Positions 33,379 to 42,897 of a stretch of 64,000 bases of DNA are shown here, one piece after another; within the stretch, counting starts at the first letter, position 1; every line of letters begins with the position of its first letter. Under the pieces are notes generated by a model. That model saw only the letters and a list, made by a program, of their open reading frames with translations. It did no database searches and was not told the origin of the DNA. A program made the position numbers and the translations under genes. The DNA comes from Paenibacillus lautus NBRC 15380 (lineage in GTDB: Bacteria; Bacillota; Bacilli; Paenibacillales; Paenibacillaceae): assembly GCF_004000945.1 (NCBI RefSeq), contig NZ_BIMF01000005.1, positions 1 through 64,000 on the forward strand, written 5' to 3'.

Positions 33379-34839
33379 TTAAGCATGGAGAAACTGCTTC
33401 TCCACATAATCCGCCAACAATCTCGCGCCATATCCGGTAGCCCCCGCTGCGGAATGGGGGAATTCCCGTTTATACTGGACCGTGCCCGCCATATCGATGT
33501 GCACCCATTTCATGGAATCGGCCACAAAATGTCGGATAAACAGCGCGGCCGTTATAGCGCCTGCCAACGTTGACGTACCGACATTTTTCAGATCGGCATA
33601 ATCGCTTCTAAGATCCGATTCGTACTCATCCATCAGCGGCATAGGCCATAGACGCTCTCCATTACGCTCACCGATCTCAACCAAATCGGCCGTAATCTGT
33701 TGATCGCCCCAGATGCCTGCAATTTCCAAGCCCAGTGCGGCTCCGACATTACCGGTGAGGGTTGCGATATCAATCACCTTATCTGCGCCAAGATTTGCAG
33801 CGTGCAGCAGTGCATCCGCAATGATCAATCGACCTTCCCCATCCGTATTCGCGACCTGAACGCTTAAGCCATTCGGATAGTGAACGACGGAAGAAGGAAG
33901 CATTGCATCCGGTCCCGATAAATTATCAGCAACGGCTATCAGCGCCGTTACTCGCACCGGAGCTTTTTGCGATACGAGGATATCCATGGCACCCACGACG
34001 GCTGCAGCGCCGCCCATATCCATACGGGCATCGCTGATGTCTCGGCCAATTTTGACGTTCATCCCGCCCATATCAAAGGTTACGCCCTTGCCGATGAGCA
34101 CAATATGAGGGCTCCCCTTCTCGGAATCCACTCCATTATAGGAAATCTCAATCATGGCAGGCTCATATTTACTTCCAGCGCCCACAGCGATTAGTCCGTT
34201 CATCTGCCGGTCATGGAGCTCTTGTCCGCTATACACATGAAGCTGAACGGGTGCCTTCTTGAAACGATCCTCGACCACTGCAACGAATGCTTCCGGGTTT
34301 AACGTTTCCGGAGATTCATTCACCAAGTCTCGAGTGAGCTGTGTCCCTTCGATTCGGATTCCTGCCGTCTGTATGATGGCTTCCATCTCTTTACGGGAAA
34401 GCCCCTGCCAATCTTCTTGTCGAAGATTTAGGGACAGGGCCTGCAGATTGGCCGTGACCCCGCGATGCTTATTGAATTGATATAATCCGTACATCCAGCC
34501 TTCAATCCACGCCTGGAGTTCTTCCTCCTCCGAAATCCGGGAAGAACCCCTGCCATCCCCGTTTGTTGCGCGGATCAGCACTGCGCTTGATTTATTCTCC
34601 TTGAGCAGCGCTCTCGCGGCTGAAGCGCCCGTTCTGCGCACTTGCTCCAACGTGAGGTTCGAACGCTGCCCCATGCCGACAACGAGATCGTCCGCTTCTT
34701 GATCGGAGCGGCCATAGAACCACGTTAGCGTCATGCTATGTTTACGAGATTCCTTTAAACGAAAATGAGACTCCTCGCCCTCATAAACCACATATATCGA
34801 AGTTTCTGCCAATGAAGCTTCATCGATTGTGATGTTCAT
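33379..34839 (-). CDS. pepA: Leucyl aminopeptidase, M17 family
   Basis: Cytosolic di-metal aminopeptidase of 486 residues removing N-terminal residues from peptides. The N-terminal macro-like domain (about 1-170) precedes the catalytic domain with the M17 signature NTDGEGRLIIADAL (metal ligands Asp and Glu, catalytic Arg) and IGKGVTFDMGGMNVK (catalytic Lys, Asp). In most PepA proteins the latter reads FDSGG; here FDMGG. The ATG at 34839 follows AGGAGGG. It sits 38 nt downstream of the last peptide-transporter gene, so imported peptides are probably its substrates. Confidence 0.9.
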   Translation of the reverse strand: MNITIDEASLAETSIYVVYEGEESHFRLKESRKHSMTLTWFYGRSDQEADDLVVGMGQRSNLTLEQVRRTGASAARALLKENKSSAVLIRATNGDGRGSSRISEEEELQAWIEGWMYGLYQFNKHRGVTANLQALSLNLRQEDWQGLSRKEMEAIIQTAGIRIEGTQLTRDLVNESPETLNPEAFVAVVEDRFKKAPVQLHVYSGQELHDRQMNGLIAVGAGSKYEPAMIEISYNGVDSEKGSPHIVLIGKGVTFDMGGMNVKIGRDISDARMDMGGAAAVVGAMDILVSQKAPVRVTALIAVADNLSGPDAMLPSSVVHYPNGLSVQVANTDGEGRLIIADALLHAANLGADKVIDIATLTGNVGAALGLEIAGIWGDQQITADLVEIGERNGERLWPMPLMDEYESDLRSDYADLKNVGTSTLAGAITAALFIRHFVADSMKWVHIDMAGTVQYKREFPHSAAGATGYGARLLADYVEKQFLHA

Positions 34840-34877
34840 ATCGAGGCCTTCCCTCCTTTATAAGAGAATCAACGCCG

Positions 34878-35867
34878 TTATGCGTTTTTCATGATTTCTT
34901 CGTCATATAAATGGCAAGCCACCTGATGCCCTGGCTCAACCTCACGGTAAGCAGGCGTGATCTGTTTGCATACTTCCATGCAGGATGGACAGCGTGTATG
35001 GAAGCGGCAGCCTGTCGGCGGATTCACCGGACTCGGCAGATCGCCCTTCAGAATGATCCGTTCCTTCTTCTGCTTCGGATCCGGAACGGGCACCGAGGAC
35101 AGCAGCGCTTGAGTATAAGGATGCAGCGGGCGATCGTACAGCGTATCCTTATCAGCCGTCTCCACGAGCGCGCCCAGATACATGACGCCGATCCGGTCGC
35201 TGATATGCTCAACCACGCTGAGATCATGGGAGATGAACAGATAAGTCAGGCCGTACTCCTCCTGAAGATCCTGCAGCAGGTTCAGCACCTGCGATTGGAT
35301 GGAAACATCCAGCGCGGAAACAGGCTCGTCGGCCACGATCAGATTCGGACGCACGGACAGCGCTCGAGCAATGCCGATCCGCTGACGCTGCCCGCCGCTG
35401 AACTCATGGGCAAAGCGTTCGGCGTGGAAGCTGTTCAGTCCGACCGTTTCCAGCAGCTCACAAGCCAATTTATCCCGCTCTTTGGTGCTCAGCTTGGTAT
35501 GAATCAGCAAGGGCTCCGCGACCAGTTCTTTGACCTTCATTCTTGGATTAAGGGAAGCATAAGGATCCTGGAAGACCATCTGCATATCTTTCCGCAGCGG
35601 CCGCATCTGATTCTCGTTGTATCCGCTAATATCGGTTCCGTTAAAAATCACTTCGCCGCTATTCGGCGTCAGCAGACGGGTTACCAAGCGGCCGGTGGTC
35701 GATTTACCGCAGCCGCTCTCGCCAACCAGACTGAAGGTCTCGCCCTTATGGATTGCGAAGGAGATGCCATCCACGGCACGAAGCTGCTTGGATGTACCGA
35801 AGAACCCCTTTTTCACCGTGAATGATTTCTGCAAATTCTTTACTTCTAATAGAGGTGTTTCTTTCAT
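34878..35867 (-). CDS. dppF: Peptide ABC transporter ATP-binding protein (DppF/OppF type)
   Basis: ATPase of 329 residues energising peptide import. Walker [13 protein letters not shown], signature [15 protein letters not shown], Walker [15 protein letters not shown], and the C-terminal oligopeptide/dipeptide extension with [19 protein letters not shown], whose cysteines may bind an Fe-S cluster in this group. ATGA overlap with the preceding ATPase gene shows coupled translation. Last transporter gene before pepA. Confidence 0.93.
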   Translation of the reverse strand: MKETPLLEVKNLQKSFTVKKGFFGTSKQLRAVDGISFAIHKGETFSLVGESGCGKSTTGRLVTRLLTPNSGEVIFNGTDISGYNENQMRPLRKDMQMVFQDPYASLNPRMKVKELVAEPLLIHTKLSTKERDKLACELLETVGLNSFHAERFAHEFSGGQRQRIGIARALSVRPNLIVADEPVSALDVSIQSQVLNLLQDLQEEYGLTYLFISHDLSVVEHISDRIGVMYLGALVETADKDTLYDRPLHPYTQALLSSVPVPDPKQKKERIILKGDLPSPVNPPTGCRFHTRCPSCMEVCKQITPAYREVEPGHQVACHLYDEEIMKNA

Positions 35868-36868
35868 GCGGTTTCTCCTCCCTTCGAGTGACCTTCTTGT
35901 GTCAGCCAGCAGCGGCTCTTACGATGTTCCTCATGTGCGACAGGGAGAAGCTCCGGCTCCTGAGAGAGGCACTGCTCCATCACGAACGGACAACGCGGAG
36001 CAAACTTGCAGCCTTTCGGCATGTTCCTTAGATCCGGCACATTCCCTGGAATGGATTCCAAACGGCGGACCTTTTGTCTAAGCTTAGGCACCGAGTTAAT
36101 AAGTCCTTTGGTGTACGGATGCTGAGGATTCTCAAACAATTCCTCGACTGTCGCCTCTTCCACGACTCTGCCTGCGTACATGACAACCACCCGGTCGCAC
36201 ATTTCCGCGACGACGCCAAGGTCATGGGTAATGAGCAGCATGCCCATTTCCTGTTCGGTCTTGAGTCGGTTCATCAGATCAAGGATCTGAGCCTGAATCG
36301 TGACATCAAGGGCGGTGGTCGGCTCATCCGCAATCAGCAGCTTCGGATTGCAGGACATCGCCATCGCAATCATAACCCGCTGCCGCATGCCGCCGGACAA
36401 TTGGTGCGGGTAGTCATCCACAACCTCATCGGCTCTCGGAATACCAACAAGTTTGAGCGAATCGATGGCATGCTGCCGCGCTTTCTTGCGGCTGTACCCC
36501 AAGTGCAGCATAATGGCTTCCTCCAGCTGCTTCCCGATACGAAGGACGGGATTTAGCGACGTCATCGGCTCCTGGAAGATCATGGCCAGCTCATTTCCGC
36601 GATAGCGGCGCATTTCTTTTTCCGACATTTGCACGAGATCCTTGCCCTCAAAGCTTACCGAGCCCCCGGATATTCGGCCGGGCGTATCTTTAAGAAGCCT
36701 CATGATGGACAGGGAGGTTACGCTTTTGCCGCATCCGGATTCACCAACGAGCCCGAGCACTTCGCCTTTATTGATGTGAAAATCCACTCCTGCTACGGCA
36801 AGCACGGATGAGCCATCGCGTTTGAACTCGGTTTTGAGACCTTTTACTTCAAGCAATGTTTGCGTCAC
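35864..36868 (-). CDS. dppD: Peptide ABC transporter ATP-binding protein (DppD/OppD type)
   Basis: ATPase of 334 residues, partner of the DppF-type protein. Walker [14 protein letters not shown], signature [16 protein letters not shown], Walker [16 protein letters not shown]-terminal [18 protein letters not shown]. It starts with GTG at 36868 preceded by GGGGGGAT. Fifteen nt separate it from the permease gene upstream and its stop overlaps the dppF-type start. Confidence 0.93.
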   Translation of the reverse strand: MTQTLLEVKGLKTEFKRDGSSVLAVAGVDFHINKGEVLGLVGESGCGKSVTSLSIMRLLKDTPGRISGGSVSFEGKDLVQMSEKEMRRYRGNELAMIFQEPMTSLNPVLRIGKQLEEAIMLHLGYSRKKARQHAIDSLKLVGIPRADEVVDDYPHQLSGGMRQRVMIAMAMSCNPKLLIADEPTTALDVTIQAQILDLMNRLKTEQEMGMLLITHDLGVVAEMCDRVVVMYAGRVVEEATVEELFENPQHPYTKGLINSVPKLRQKVRRLESIPGNVPDLRNMPKGCKFAPRCPFVMEQCLSQEPELLPVAHEEHRKSRCWLTQEGHSKGGETA

Positions 36869-36883
36869 GATCTATCCCCCCTA

Positions 36884-37792
36884 TTAGTTTTTCGTCTTCG
36901 GATCAAGGGCATCATTCAGTCCGTCACCGATCAGGTTAAATGCAAGCACGGTCAGGAATATGAGAAGTCCCGGATAATACACGATATGAGGTGCAATGCT
37001 CAAGTAATCGCGCCCCATGCTGAGCATGGCGCCCCAGTCCGGTTCCGTCGGCTTGGCTCCAAGTCCGAGGAAGCTTAACGAAGAAGCTGCCAGAATGGCT
37101 CCGCCGATTCTCATCGATACGTTCACAATGATGCTGGGAACCGTCTCGGGAAAAATATGCTTCCATATAATCCGGTTATGCTTGGCGCCCATGGACCGTG
37201 CTGCCTCTACATATAAAGACTCCTTCGCGGAGAGTGTCACGCTTCGAATGATTCTGGCAAACGACGGCGTCCCGAAGACCGCCACCGCGATCACCACATT
37301 GGATAAGCCCGGTCCCAAAATCGCCACGATTCCGATGGCAAGCAGCAGGTCAGGAAATGAGAACATGACGTCACTCCCCCGCATAATGAGACGGTCGATC
37401 CAGCCGCCATAGTAACCGCTGATCAGACCAAGAATCGTACCGAGAATTGCGGATATAAATACAGCACTTAAACTGACCGCCATGGTCAACCTTGTTCCGT
37501 CGATCAAGCGGCTCAGAATATCACGGCCGTACTCGTCCGTACCTGCCCAATGGGCAGCCGACGGGCCTTGCATCATCGCATCATAGTTCGGCTCATTCGG
37601 AGGATACGGAACGATTTGCGGACCGATCACCGCCAGCACTAACAATAACAAGATAAATCCGCTTGATATAACGGCAAGCTTTTGCTTCATGAATTTAGAC
37701 GTAAACGCTTTGAATTTGCCAGTTGCCTGACTCTTCGCAAGCGTATCCTCCGGTACGGAGGAATGGACCGTCACTGTTGAATTGTCGCTCAT
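36884..37792 (-). CDS. dppC: Peptide ABC transporter permease (DppC type)
   Basis: Integral membrane protein of 302 residues with an N-terminal cytoplasmic tail, a first membrane helix (about 36-57), and the BPD_transp_1 core containing the EAA-loop EAARSMGAKHNRIIWKHIFP that docks on the ATPases. GTDEYGRDILSRLIDGTR is typical of DppC/OppC. The ATG at 37792 follows GGAGGGGGA, 12 nt after the DppB-type stop. Confidence 0.93.
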   Translation of the reverse strand: MSDNSTVTVHSSVPEDTLAKSQATGKFKAFTSKFMKQKLAVISSGFILLLLVLAVIGPQIVPYPPNEPNYDAMMQGPSAAHWAGTDEYGRDILSRLIDGTRLTMAVSLSAVFISAILGTILGLISGYYGGWIDRLIMRGSDVMFSFPDLLLAIGIVAILGPGLSNVVIAVAVFGTPSFARIIRSVTLSAKESLYVEAARSMGAKHNRIIWKHIFPETVPSIIVNVSMRIGGAILAASSLSFLGLGAKPTEPDWGAMLSMGRDYLSIAPHIVYYPGLLIFLTVLAFNLIGDGLNDALDPKTKN

Positions 37793-37804
37793 GGGTTCCC
37801 CCTC

Positions 37805-38731
37805 CTATTTCGATGCATACCGGATTTTTGGATTCAGTACACCGTACAATAAATCGACAATCAGGTTAATCAGGATAAATTCGGCTGCAAACAGCAGTAA
37901 AAGCGCTTGAATGACGGTATAATCCCGGAACGCGATCGAGTCTACCAAGAGACGCCCCATGCCAGGAATACTGAATACCGTCTCAACCATAACCGAACCG
38001 CCCAGCAAAAATCCGAACTGCAGCCCAGCAACGGTTACGACCTGAATCAGGGAGTTGCGCAGCGCGTGTCTGCCGACAACGACGAATTCCCGCAGACCCT
38101 TCGCGCGTCCCGTCCGGACATAATCCTCACGCATCGTCTCCAGCATCGAAGTACGGGAGTATCTTGCCAGCATGGACATAATCCCTGCCCCCAGCGTAAA
38201 GGATGGCAGAATGTAGGACTGCCAGCTGTCGACACCGCCTGTCGGGAACCAGCCCAGCTCAACGGAGAAAATTTGAATAAGTACCAGACCAAGCCAGAAA
38301 CCTGGCAGGGAAATACCGGATATCGCAGTCAACATTCCGATATAGTCCGGCCACTTTCCGCGGTTGACGGCAGATATGATACCAATGATCAGACCAATGA
38401 CCAGTGCCCAGCCAAGGCTGGTAAAGGTCAGGACAATCGTTGGGAAAAAGCGGCTTTCCAACATGTCCGTCACCGGCAAACCGGAAGTAACGGATACACC
38501 CAAGTCACCCTTCAACAGATCACTCATGTAGTTCACATACTGCTGCCATAGCGGCAAGTTTAAGCCTAGCTGCTCTCGAATCCCGTTGATCTCCTCAAGG
38601 GTGGCATCCTTACCTGCAACAAGTCGTGCCGGATCTCCAGGAATAAGGTGAATGAACATAAATACAAGAATGGATACAACGAACAACAGTGGGATAACAC
38701 CCAGCAGCCTCTGAATTGCATATCTTCCCAA
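37805..38731 (-). CDS. dppB: Peptide ABC transporter permease (DppB type)
   Basis: Integral membrane protein of 308 residues with six predicted helices. The N-terminal IQRLLGVIPLLFVVSILVF and LIPGDPARLVAG are typical of DppB/GsiC, and RAKGLREFVVVGRHALRNSL is the ATPase-docking loop. The start is TTG at 38731 after AAAGGAGG. A GC-rich hairpin between this gene and the binding-protein gene could limit read-through. Confidence 0.93.
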   Translation of the reverse strand: MGRYAIQRLLGVIPLLFVVSILVFMFIHLIPGDPARLVAGKDATLEEINGIREQLGLNLPLWQQYVNYMSDLLKGDLGVSVTSGLPVTDMLESRFFPTIVLTFTSLGWALVIGLIIGIISAVNRGKWPDYIGMLTAISGISLPGFWLGLVLIQIFSVELGWFPTGGVDSWQSYILPSFTLGAGIMSMLARYSRTSMLETMREDYVRTGRAKGLREFVVVGRHALRNSLIQVVTVAGLQFGFLLGGSVMVETVFSIPGMGRLLVDSIAFRDYTVIQALLLLFAAEFILINLIVDLLYGVLNPKIRYASK

Positions 38732-38773
38732 AGGATGTGCCTCCTTTCAACATGCCAGCTTTTTAAAATACGA

Positions 38774-38808
38774 TGGGCCGCTTCCTTATTGATTCAAGAG
38801 GCGGCCCA
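38774..38808 (-). promoter_or_regulatory. Intercistronic hairpin between binding-protein and DppB genes
   Basis: TGGGCCGC / GCGGCCCA stem without a clean U-tract. Such hairpins after binding-protein genes often stabilise that part of the message or cause partial termination, raising binding protein over membrane subunits. Confidence 0.55.
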
Positions 38809-38846
38809 CCACAAGGTATACGTTTAGCAAGCTCTTCGCTGCCTGA

Positions 38847-40436
38847 TTATTTTACTTCTGCGTTGATCACGCTGATCGATCCGTCCGGAAGGGCTTTAAC
38901 GCCTTCAAGATAAGCTCTCTTGCCGGTGATGACCTGATCGACCCCGAGGAATGCCCAAGGAGCGTCCTCCCAGATTTGTTTTTGGATGTTCGCATAGATT
39001 TCTTTTGCATCCTCAGCTTTGACGGATGCGTTGGCATCCTTGATCCATTGGTCTACATTCTCGTTCTTGTAGTAAGCCGTATTGGAACCAGCCGGCGGGA
39101 AGAACTCGCTGCTGAACAGACCTTTTGTTGCGCCGTCAGCATCACCTGACGAAGGGGACCAGCTTACATACCACATTTGAATTTTTGCGTTTTCCGGTGT
39201 AGCCGAGTTAATCTGATCGGACAGGGTTGCACCCTCCATCGATTTCACGTCGACTTTGATTCCGACAAGAGCCAGCTGCTGCTGAATGAACTGCATGCCT
39301 TTCATCGTTTCGGAATCGTTCTCTCCCCAGAGCTCTGCTTCGAATCCGTCCGGATAGCCCGCTTCCGCTAGGAGTGATTTTGCTTTCTCCAGATCGTAAT
39401 CATAGCCGGATTGCTCGGAGTAGTGCTGTGTCATAGAGGACATGGAAGACTTCAGCTTCGAACCCAGTCCGGATTTAACCACTTTAATGTAAGCATCTTT
39501 ATCAATGGCATAGTTGATGGCTTGACGAACCTTCAGATCGTCATAAGGCTTCTTCATGGTGTTAAGCGTGATATAACGAACGATGGTGGAATCGATTTTA
39601 TCAATGACAATATTGGAATCGCCTTCTACTTCAGAGACTTGCTCGGTTGGCATTGGATAGATGAAATCCGCTTCGCCCGTCTTCAGCATTGCGATCCGGG
39701 AACCGTTCTCCGGTACCGGTTTGAACGTAATGCTGTCTACCTTCGGAAGTCCTTCTTGCCAATAATCTTCATTCTTTACAACAACAAGGCGGTCACCTTG
39801 AATCCATTCCTTGAACTTGTATGCCGCTGTACCTACAGGGTTCTTCGTGATGTCGGCACTTTCTTTAAGCGCCTTCGGGCTGATCATCAGCGCCATCGCT
39901 GTCTTGTTCAAGAAAGCGTTATACGGCTGGCTAAGGGTGATGACAACCGTGTGGTCATCCGGAGTTTGAACATCGGCGACGGTAGAGAAGCTTTTACGCA
40001 TTCTAAGGTTGTTCTTTTCATCCATGATGCGATCCAGGTTGACTTTTACAGCTTCTGCGTTGAAATCCGTTCCATCATGGAACTTCACGTTCTGGCGCAG
40101 ATTGAATGTGTACGTCAGGCCGTCTTCGCTGATCTTGTAGTCTTCAGCCAGCACAGGAACGAGTTCCATCTTGTCGTTAAAGCCCATCAAACCTTCGTAC
40201 ATTGTGCGTGCACCGGAAATGGAGTGCGTGTCTCCGGCATTGTGAGGGTCAAGTGTAATGAAGTTGGCGTTAATCGCAATGACAACATCTTTGTTATCTT
40301 TTGTCACCGGCTTGCTCTCGCCGCCGCCTTCACTTGCCCCTTTGCCGCTTCCGCTGTTTCCGCCGCAGCCTGCCGCAACTATCGTAAATGCGAGCAGCAG
40401 CATGAGCAGTGACCATGTTCTACCTTTGAATCTCAT
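38847..40436 (-). CDS. Peptide ABC transporter substrate-binding lipoprotein (SBP family 5)
   Basis: Extracytoplasmic receptor of 529 residues. A signal peptide ends in the lipobox VAAGC with lipidated Cys (about residue 24) followed by a Gly/Ser/Lys linker. The family-5 fold shows ITLDPHNAGDTHS, YTFNLRQNVKFHDGTDFNAEAVKVNLDR and the typical FNAEAVK block. The resemblance is to GsiB/DppA-type receptors for di- to tetrapeptides or glutathione; exact ligand is unknown. The ATG at 40436 follows AAAGGGGGAG. It leads the dppBCDF-type genes and lies 94 nt after the asparaginase gene. Confidence 0.93.
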   Translation of the reverse strand: MRFKGRTWSLLMLLLAFTIVAAGCGGNSGSGKGASEGGGESKPVTKDNKDVVIAINANFITLDPHNAGDTHSISGARTMYEGLMGFNDKMELVPVLAEDYKISEDGLTYTFNLRQNVKFHDGTDFNAEAVKVNLDRIMDEKNNLRMRKSFSTVADVQTPDDHTVVITLSQPYNAFLNKTAMALMISPKALKESADITKNPVGTAAYKFKEWIQGDRLVVVKNEDYWQEGLPKVDSITFKPVPENGSRIAMLKTGEADFIYPMPTEQVSEVEGDSNIVIDKIDSTIVRYITLNTMKKPYDDLKVRQAINYAIDKDAYIKVVKSGLGSKLKSSMSSMTQHYSEQSGYDYDLEKAKSLLAEAGYPDGFEAELWGENDSETMKGMQFIQQQLALVGIKVDVKSMEGATLSDQINSATPENAKIQMWYVSWSPSSGDADGATKGLFSSEFFPPAGSNTAYYKNENVDQWIKDANASVKAEDAKEIYANIQKQIWEDAPWAFLGVDQVITGKRAYLEGVKALPDGSISVINAEVK

Positions 40437-40530
40437 TGTTTTACTCCCCCTTTGATGTAGTGAATATCTATAGATTCACTCGCCGCTTCAGCATATAACA
40501 TCCTGCCGATCGCCTTGAGTTCCTCACGGC

Positions 40531-41535
40531 TCAAACATTCCATTCGTACACCGCGCGTCGCTTCCCAACCAACGTACCGCCATCATTGAAAATCTCATTC
40601 GGAACCAGCGCATACAAGCGGTCGATCGTAGCCTGATCGCTGTAACCCAGGCGCTCCAGGATGGAAGCGATGATGCATGGCCATACTTGCTCGGAGCCAT
40701 CGGACACTTTAAGCGAGATCGCCAAGCGTTCTTTCCGAAGACCGATGCCGTACACACCCTTGGCGCCGCCCTTGGCAGTCAGATTGTGGTCCCGGAGCAA
40801 GGCTGAGCACACAAACTTGGTGTCTGCAATGATATCCGGATACTCATTCATCCGTTTTGCCATTCTGGCAGCTGCTTCGGCTGTCTCTGGATCCTCGATC
40901 AAATCCGGGCATGCCAGCTTGAGGAAGGAGTAACCGATGCGGTCCAGCGGAAGCGCGAAGATAGGAAGACCACAGCCGTCAATGCCTTGCGGAATCGAGG
41001 AAACCGGAACCTCGGCAAAATAAGCCAGCGTCTCAATGATCTCTTGCTGAACCGGATGCTCCGGCTTGTAATACGTGCTCTCGTCCCAGCCCATATGCTT
41101 GCATAGGGCAATCAAGCCGCTGTGCTTGCCTGAACAGTTATGGAAGATTCTGCGCTTGTCCTCATGATCGCGATGGCGCTGCGCCTTGGCATCCTCGTTC
41201 AATGGATAAGTTGCACAGCAGTGTAGCGCATCTTCCTGAATCCCGGTTTTCTTCAAAATAGATTCCAAGGCATCAATGTGGAAGCGTTCGCCCCGGTGTG
41301 AAGCGGCAAACAAGGCCGTTTCTTCCCCTGTAAGTCCGTACACCTCGTCAATCCGGCGTTTCATTACCGGTATTGCTTGGAACGGTTTAGCCGCCGATCT
41401 CAGAAAGGTCATATGATGCGGATCACCCGCTGCATAAACCACCTTTCCGTTCTCGTCTACAACACTGATCGCTCCGTAGTGGATGTTCTCCAGTACGTTT
41501 CCGCGATACTCCTCTACCAATGGCACAAATCCCAT
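40531..41535 (-). CDS. Asparaginase, L-asparaginase II (plant thermolabile/Rhizobium type) family
   Basis: Amidohydrolase of 334 residues. HMTFLRSAAKPFQAIPVM, FAASHRGERFHIDALESIL and NCSGKHSGLIALCKHMGWD are the conserved blocks of Pfam Asparaginase_II (AsnA-II), with the nucleophilic Ser/Lys motif and Cys pair expected for the family. It is unrelated to the type I/II E. coli enzymes. The ATG at 41535 follows GGGGGAG. It lies between a ROK repressor and the peptide importer and probably releases ammonia from imported amino acids. Confidence 0.9.
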   Translation of the reverse strand: MGFVPLVEEYRGNVLENIHYGAISVVDENGKVVYAAGDPHHMTFLRSAAKPFQAIPVMKRRIDEVYGLTGEETALFAASHRGERFHIDALESILKKTGIQEDALHCCATYPLNEDAKAQRHRDHEDKRRIFHNCSGKHSGLIALCKHMGWDESTYYKPEHPVQQEIIETLAYFAEVPVSSIPQGIDGCGLPIFALPLDRIGYSFLKLACPDLIEDPETAEAAARMAKRMNEYPDIIADTKFVCSALLRDHNLTAKGGAKGVYGIGLRKERLAISLKVSDGSEQVWPCIIASILERLGYSDQATIDRLYALVPNEIFNDGGTLVGKRRAVYEWNV

Positions 41536-41563
41536 GATTTTGCTCCCCCGATCTCCAGATGAA

Positions 41564-42724
41564 TTAATTCAATTGAAAATAACGATCCTGTGCGACAAGT
41601 CCCGACCCTATGATGACCCCATGCTCGTGAAGCTCGGATCGGACAATTGTAAAGGAATCCTGAAGCGGTTCCCAGATATACTGTGAGTAGCACAGCTCGG
41701 TGATCTCTTCATATACTTCAGGGAACTTGTCCAGAATCTCACCGCTCAATATGACGCTGTCCGGATTGTACATACTGACGACGTTATTAATCGTAATCGC
41801 CATATATGCAAGGGCCCTATCGATTAAATAGGTCGCCCATCGTGTTCCAGCCCGTCTTTCCGCGAACAGTTCCTCAATCGTACGAACGGGTTTAATCTTG
41901 CTGGCTTCCGACAACAAGGAGGGTATATTGATATATGTTTGAAGGCAACCGGCTTTTCCGCAGTCACACATCATGCCTTCAGGGTCTACGGTCGTGTGTC
42001 CGATTTCCCCCGCACTATTGGTCACCCCGCGGTAAATCTCCCCTTCCAGGATCAGCGCTGAGCCTACGCCATTACCGAACCCAAGGAGAACCGTTCGGTT
42101 GGAGCCGTATGCCGAGCCTTTAAGCTGCTCCGCCAATGCTTTTACCTTCAGCTCATTGTCTACGACTGCTTGAAGCCCGGTTAATTCCTTGAGCCTCTCG
42201 GCAAGCCTCACATTCTTCCAACCAAGCTGTACCGAGAAATTGACCACACCGGCATCAACATCGATGATGCCCGGCAGTCCCACGCCAATGCCCACCACCC
42301 GTCTGCGATCGATATCGCATTCCGCGATGAGTTCTTCAATGGTGTCTGCAATTCGGGCCACCGTGGCTTCTGCCGTATCCTCCGACGATCTCGGAAAACT
42401 TCCGCTGCACAATACATTTCCCTGAACATCGATAAATCCAATATTAGCTTGATGGCGATCCAGCTCGACGCCGATCGAGATGACCGCCGTATCCAGCAGC
42501 CTTATTAAGGAAGACTTTCTTCCGCGGCCGGCCGAGGCTTGTTCTTCTGTTTCGTGAACGTATCCTTCTTCCGTCAGCTCCGATACGATCCGGCTGACCG
42601 TTGTCGGACTCATTCCCGTCTGTTTGGCAATGGCTGCTCTTGAAATCGGCTGTTCGTTCTTGATGATTTGGAATACTGTGAGTCTGTTCTGCCGCTTCAT
42701 AAAGTCTTGATCATGCTTTTTCAT
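41564..42724 (-). CDS. ROK-family transcriptional regulator (NagC/XylR type)
   Basis: Repressor of 386 residues: winged helix-turn-helix at the N-terminus (about 15-75; SRAAIAKQTGMSPTTVSRIVSEL) followed by a ROK sugar-binding domain with a zinc motif CDCGKAGCLQTYIN. The kinase phosphate loop is degenerate (ISIGVELDRHQANIG), so it is a sensor, not an enzyme. The ATG at 42724 follows GGGGAT. First gene of a minus-strand run with asparaginase, peptide importer and aminopeptidase. A palindrome at 42869-42897 upstream could be its operator. A sugar effector controlling peptide uptake might reflect cell-wall recycling (inference). Confidence 0.9.
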   Translation of the reverse strand: MKKHDQDFMKRQNRLTVFQIIKNEQPISRAAIAKQTGMSPTTVSRIVSELTEEGYVHETEEQASAGRGRKSSLIRLLDTAVISIGVELDRHQANIGFIDVQGNVLCSGSFPRSSEDTAEATVARIADTIEELIAECDIDRRRVVGIGVGLPGIIDVDAGVVNFSVQLGWKNVRLAERLKELTGLQAVVDNELKVKALAEQLKGSAYGSNRTVLLGFGNGVGSALILEGEIYRGVTNSAGEIGHTTVDPEGMMCDCGKAGCLQTYINIPSLLSEASKIKPVRTIEELFAERRAGTRWATYLIDRALAYMAITINNVVSMYNPDSVILSGEILDKFPEVYEEITELCYSQYIWEPLQDSFTIVRSELHEHGVIIGSGLVAQDRYFQLN

Positions 42725-42868
42725 GAAGACATCCCCTATTTAATTTCACCAGTAGATTAATTAGATCATTTTTCCAAATAAAACGATCCGAAATCATCAA
42801 AAAACCGTGATTATTGTCAAATTTATTATTTTTATTCTCCAGTGATATTAATAATAAAACGTGTTTTG

Positions 42869-42897
42869 TAAATGTGTCAATATATATGACACATTTA
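42869..42897. promoter_or_regulatory. Palindrome, candidate operator of the ROK regulator
   Basis: TAAATGTGTCA and TGACACATTTA form perfect 11-bp arms separated by ATATATA, 145 nt upstream of the regulator start. Symmetry and position suit a dimeric repressor; alternatively it is a transcript-end hairpin. Confidence 0.5.

Noticed and set aside
39411-40412. 333-codon frame antisense to the peptide-binding protein
   Set aside because: Same reasons: no ribosome site or homology, fully within a real gene.
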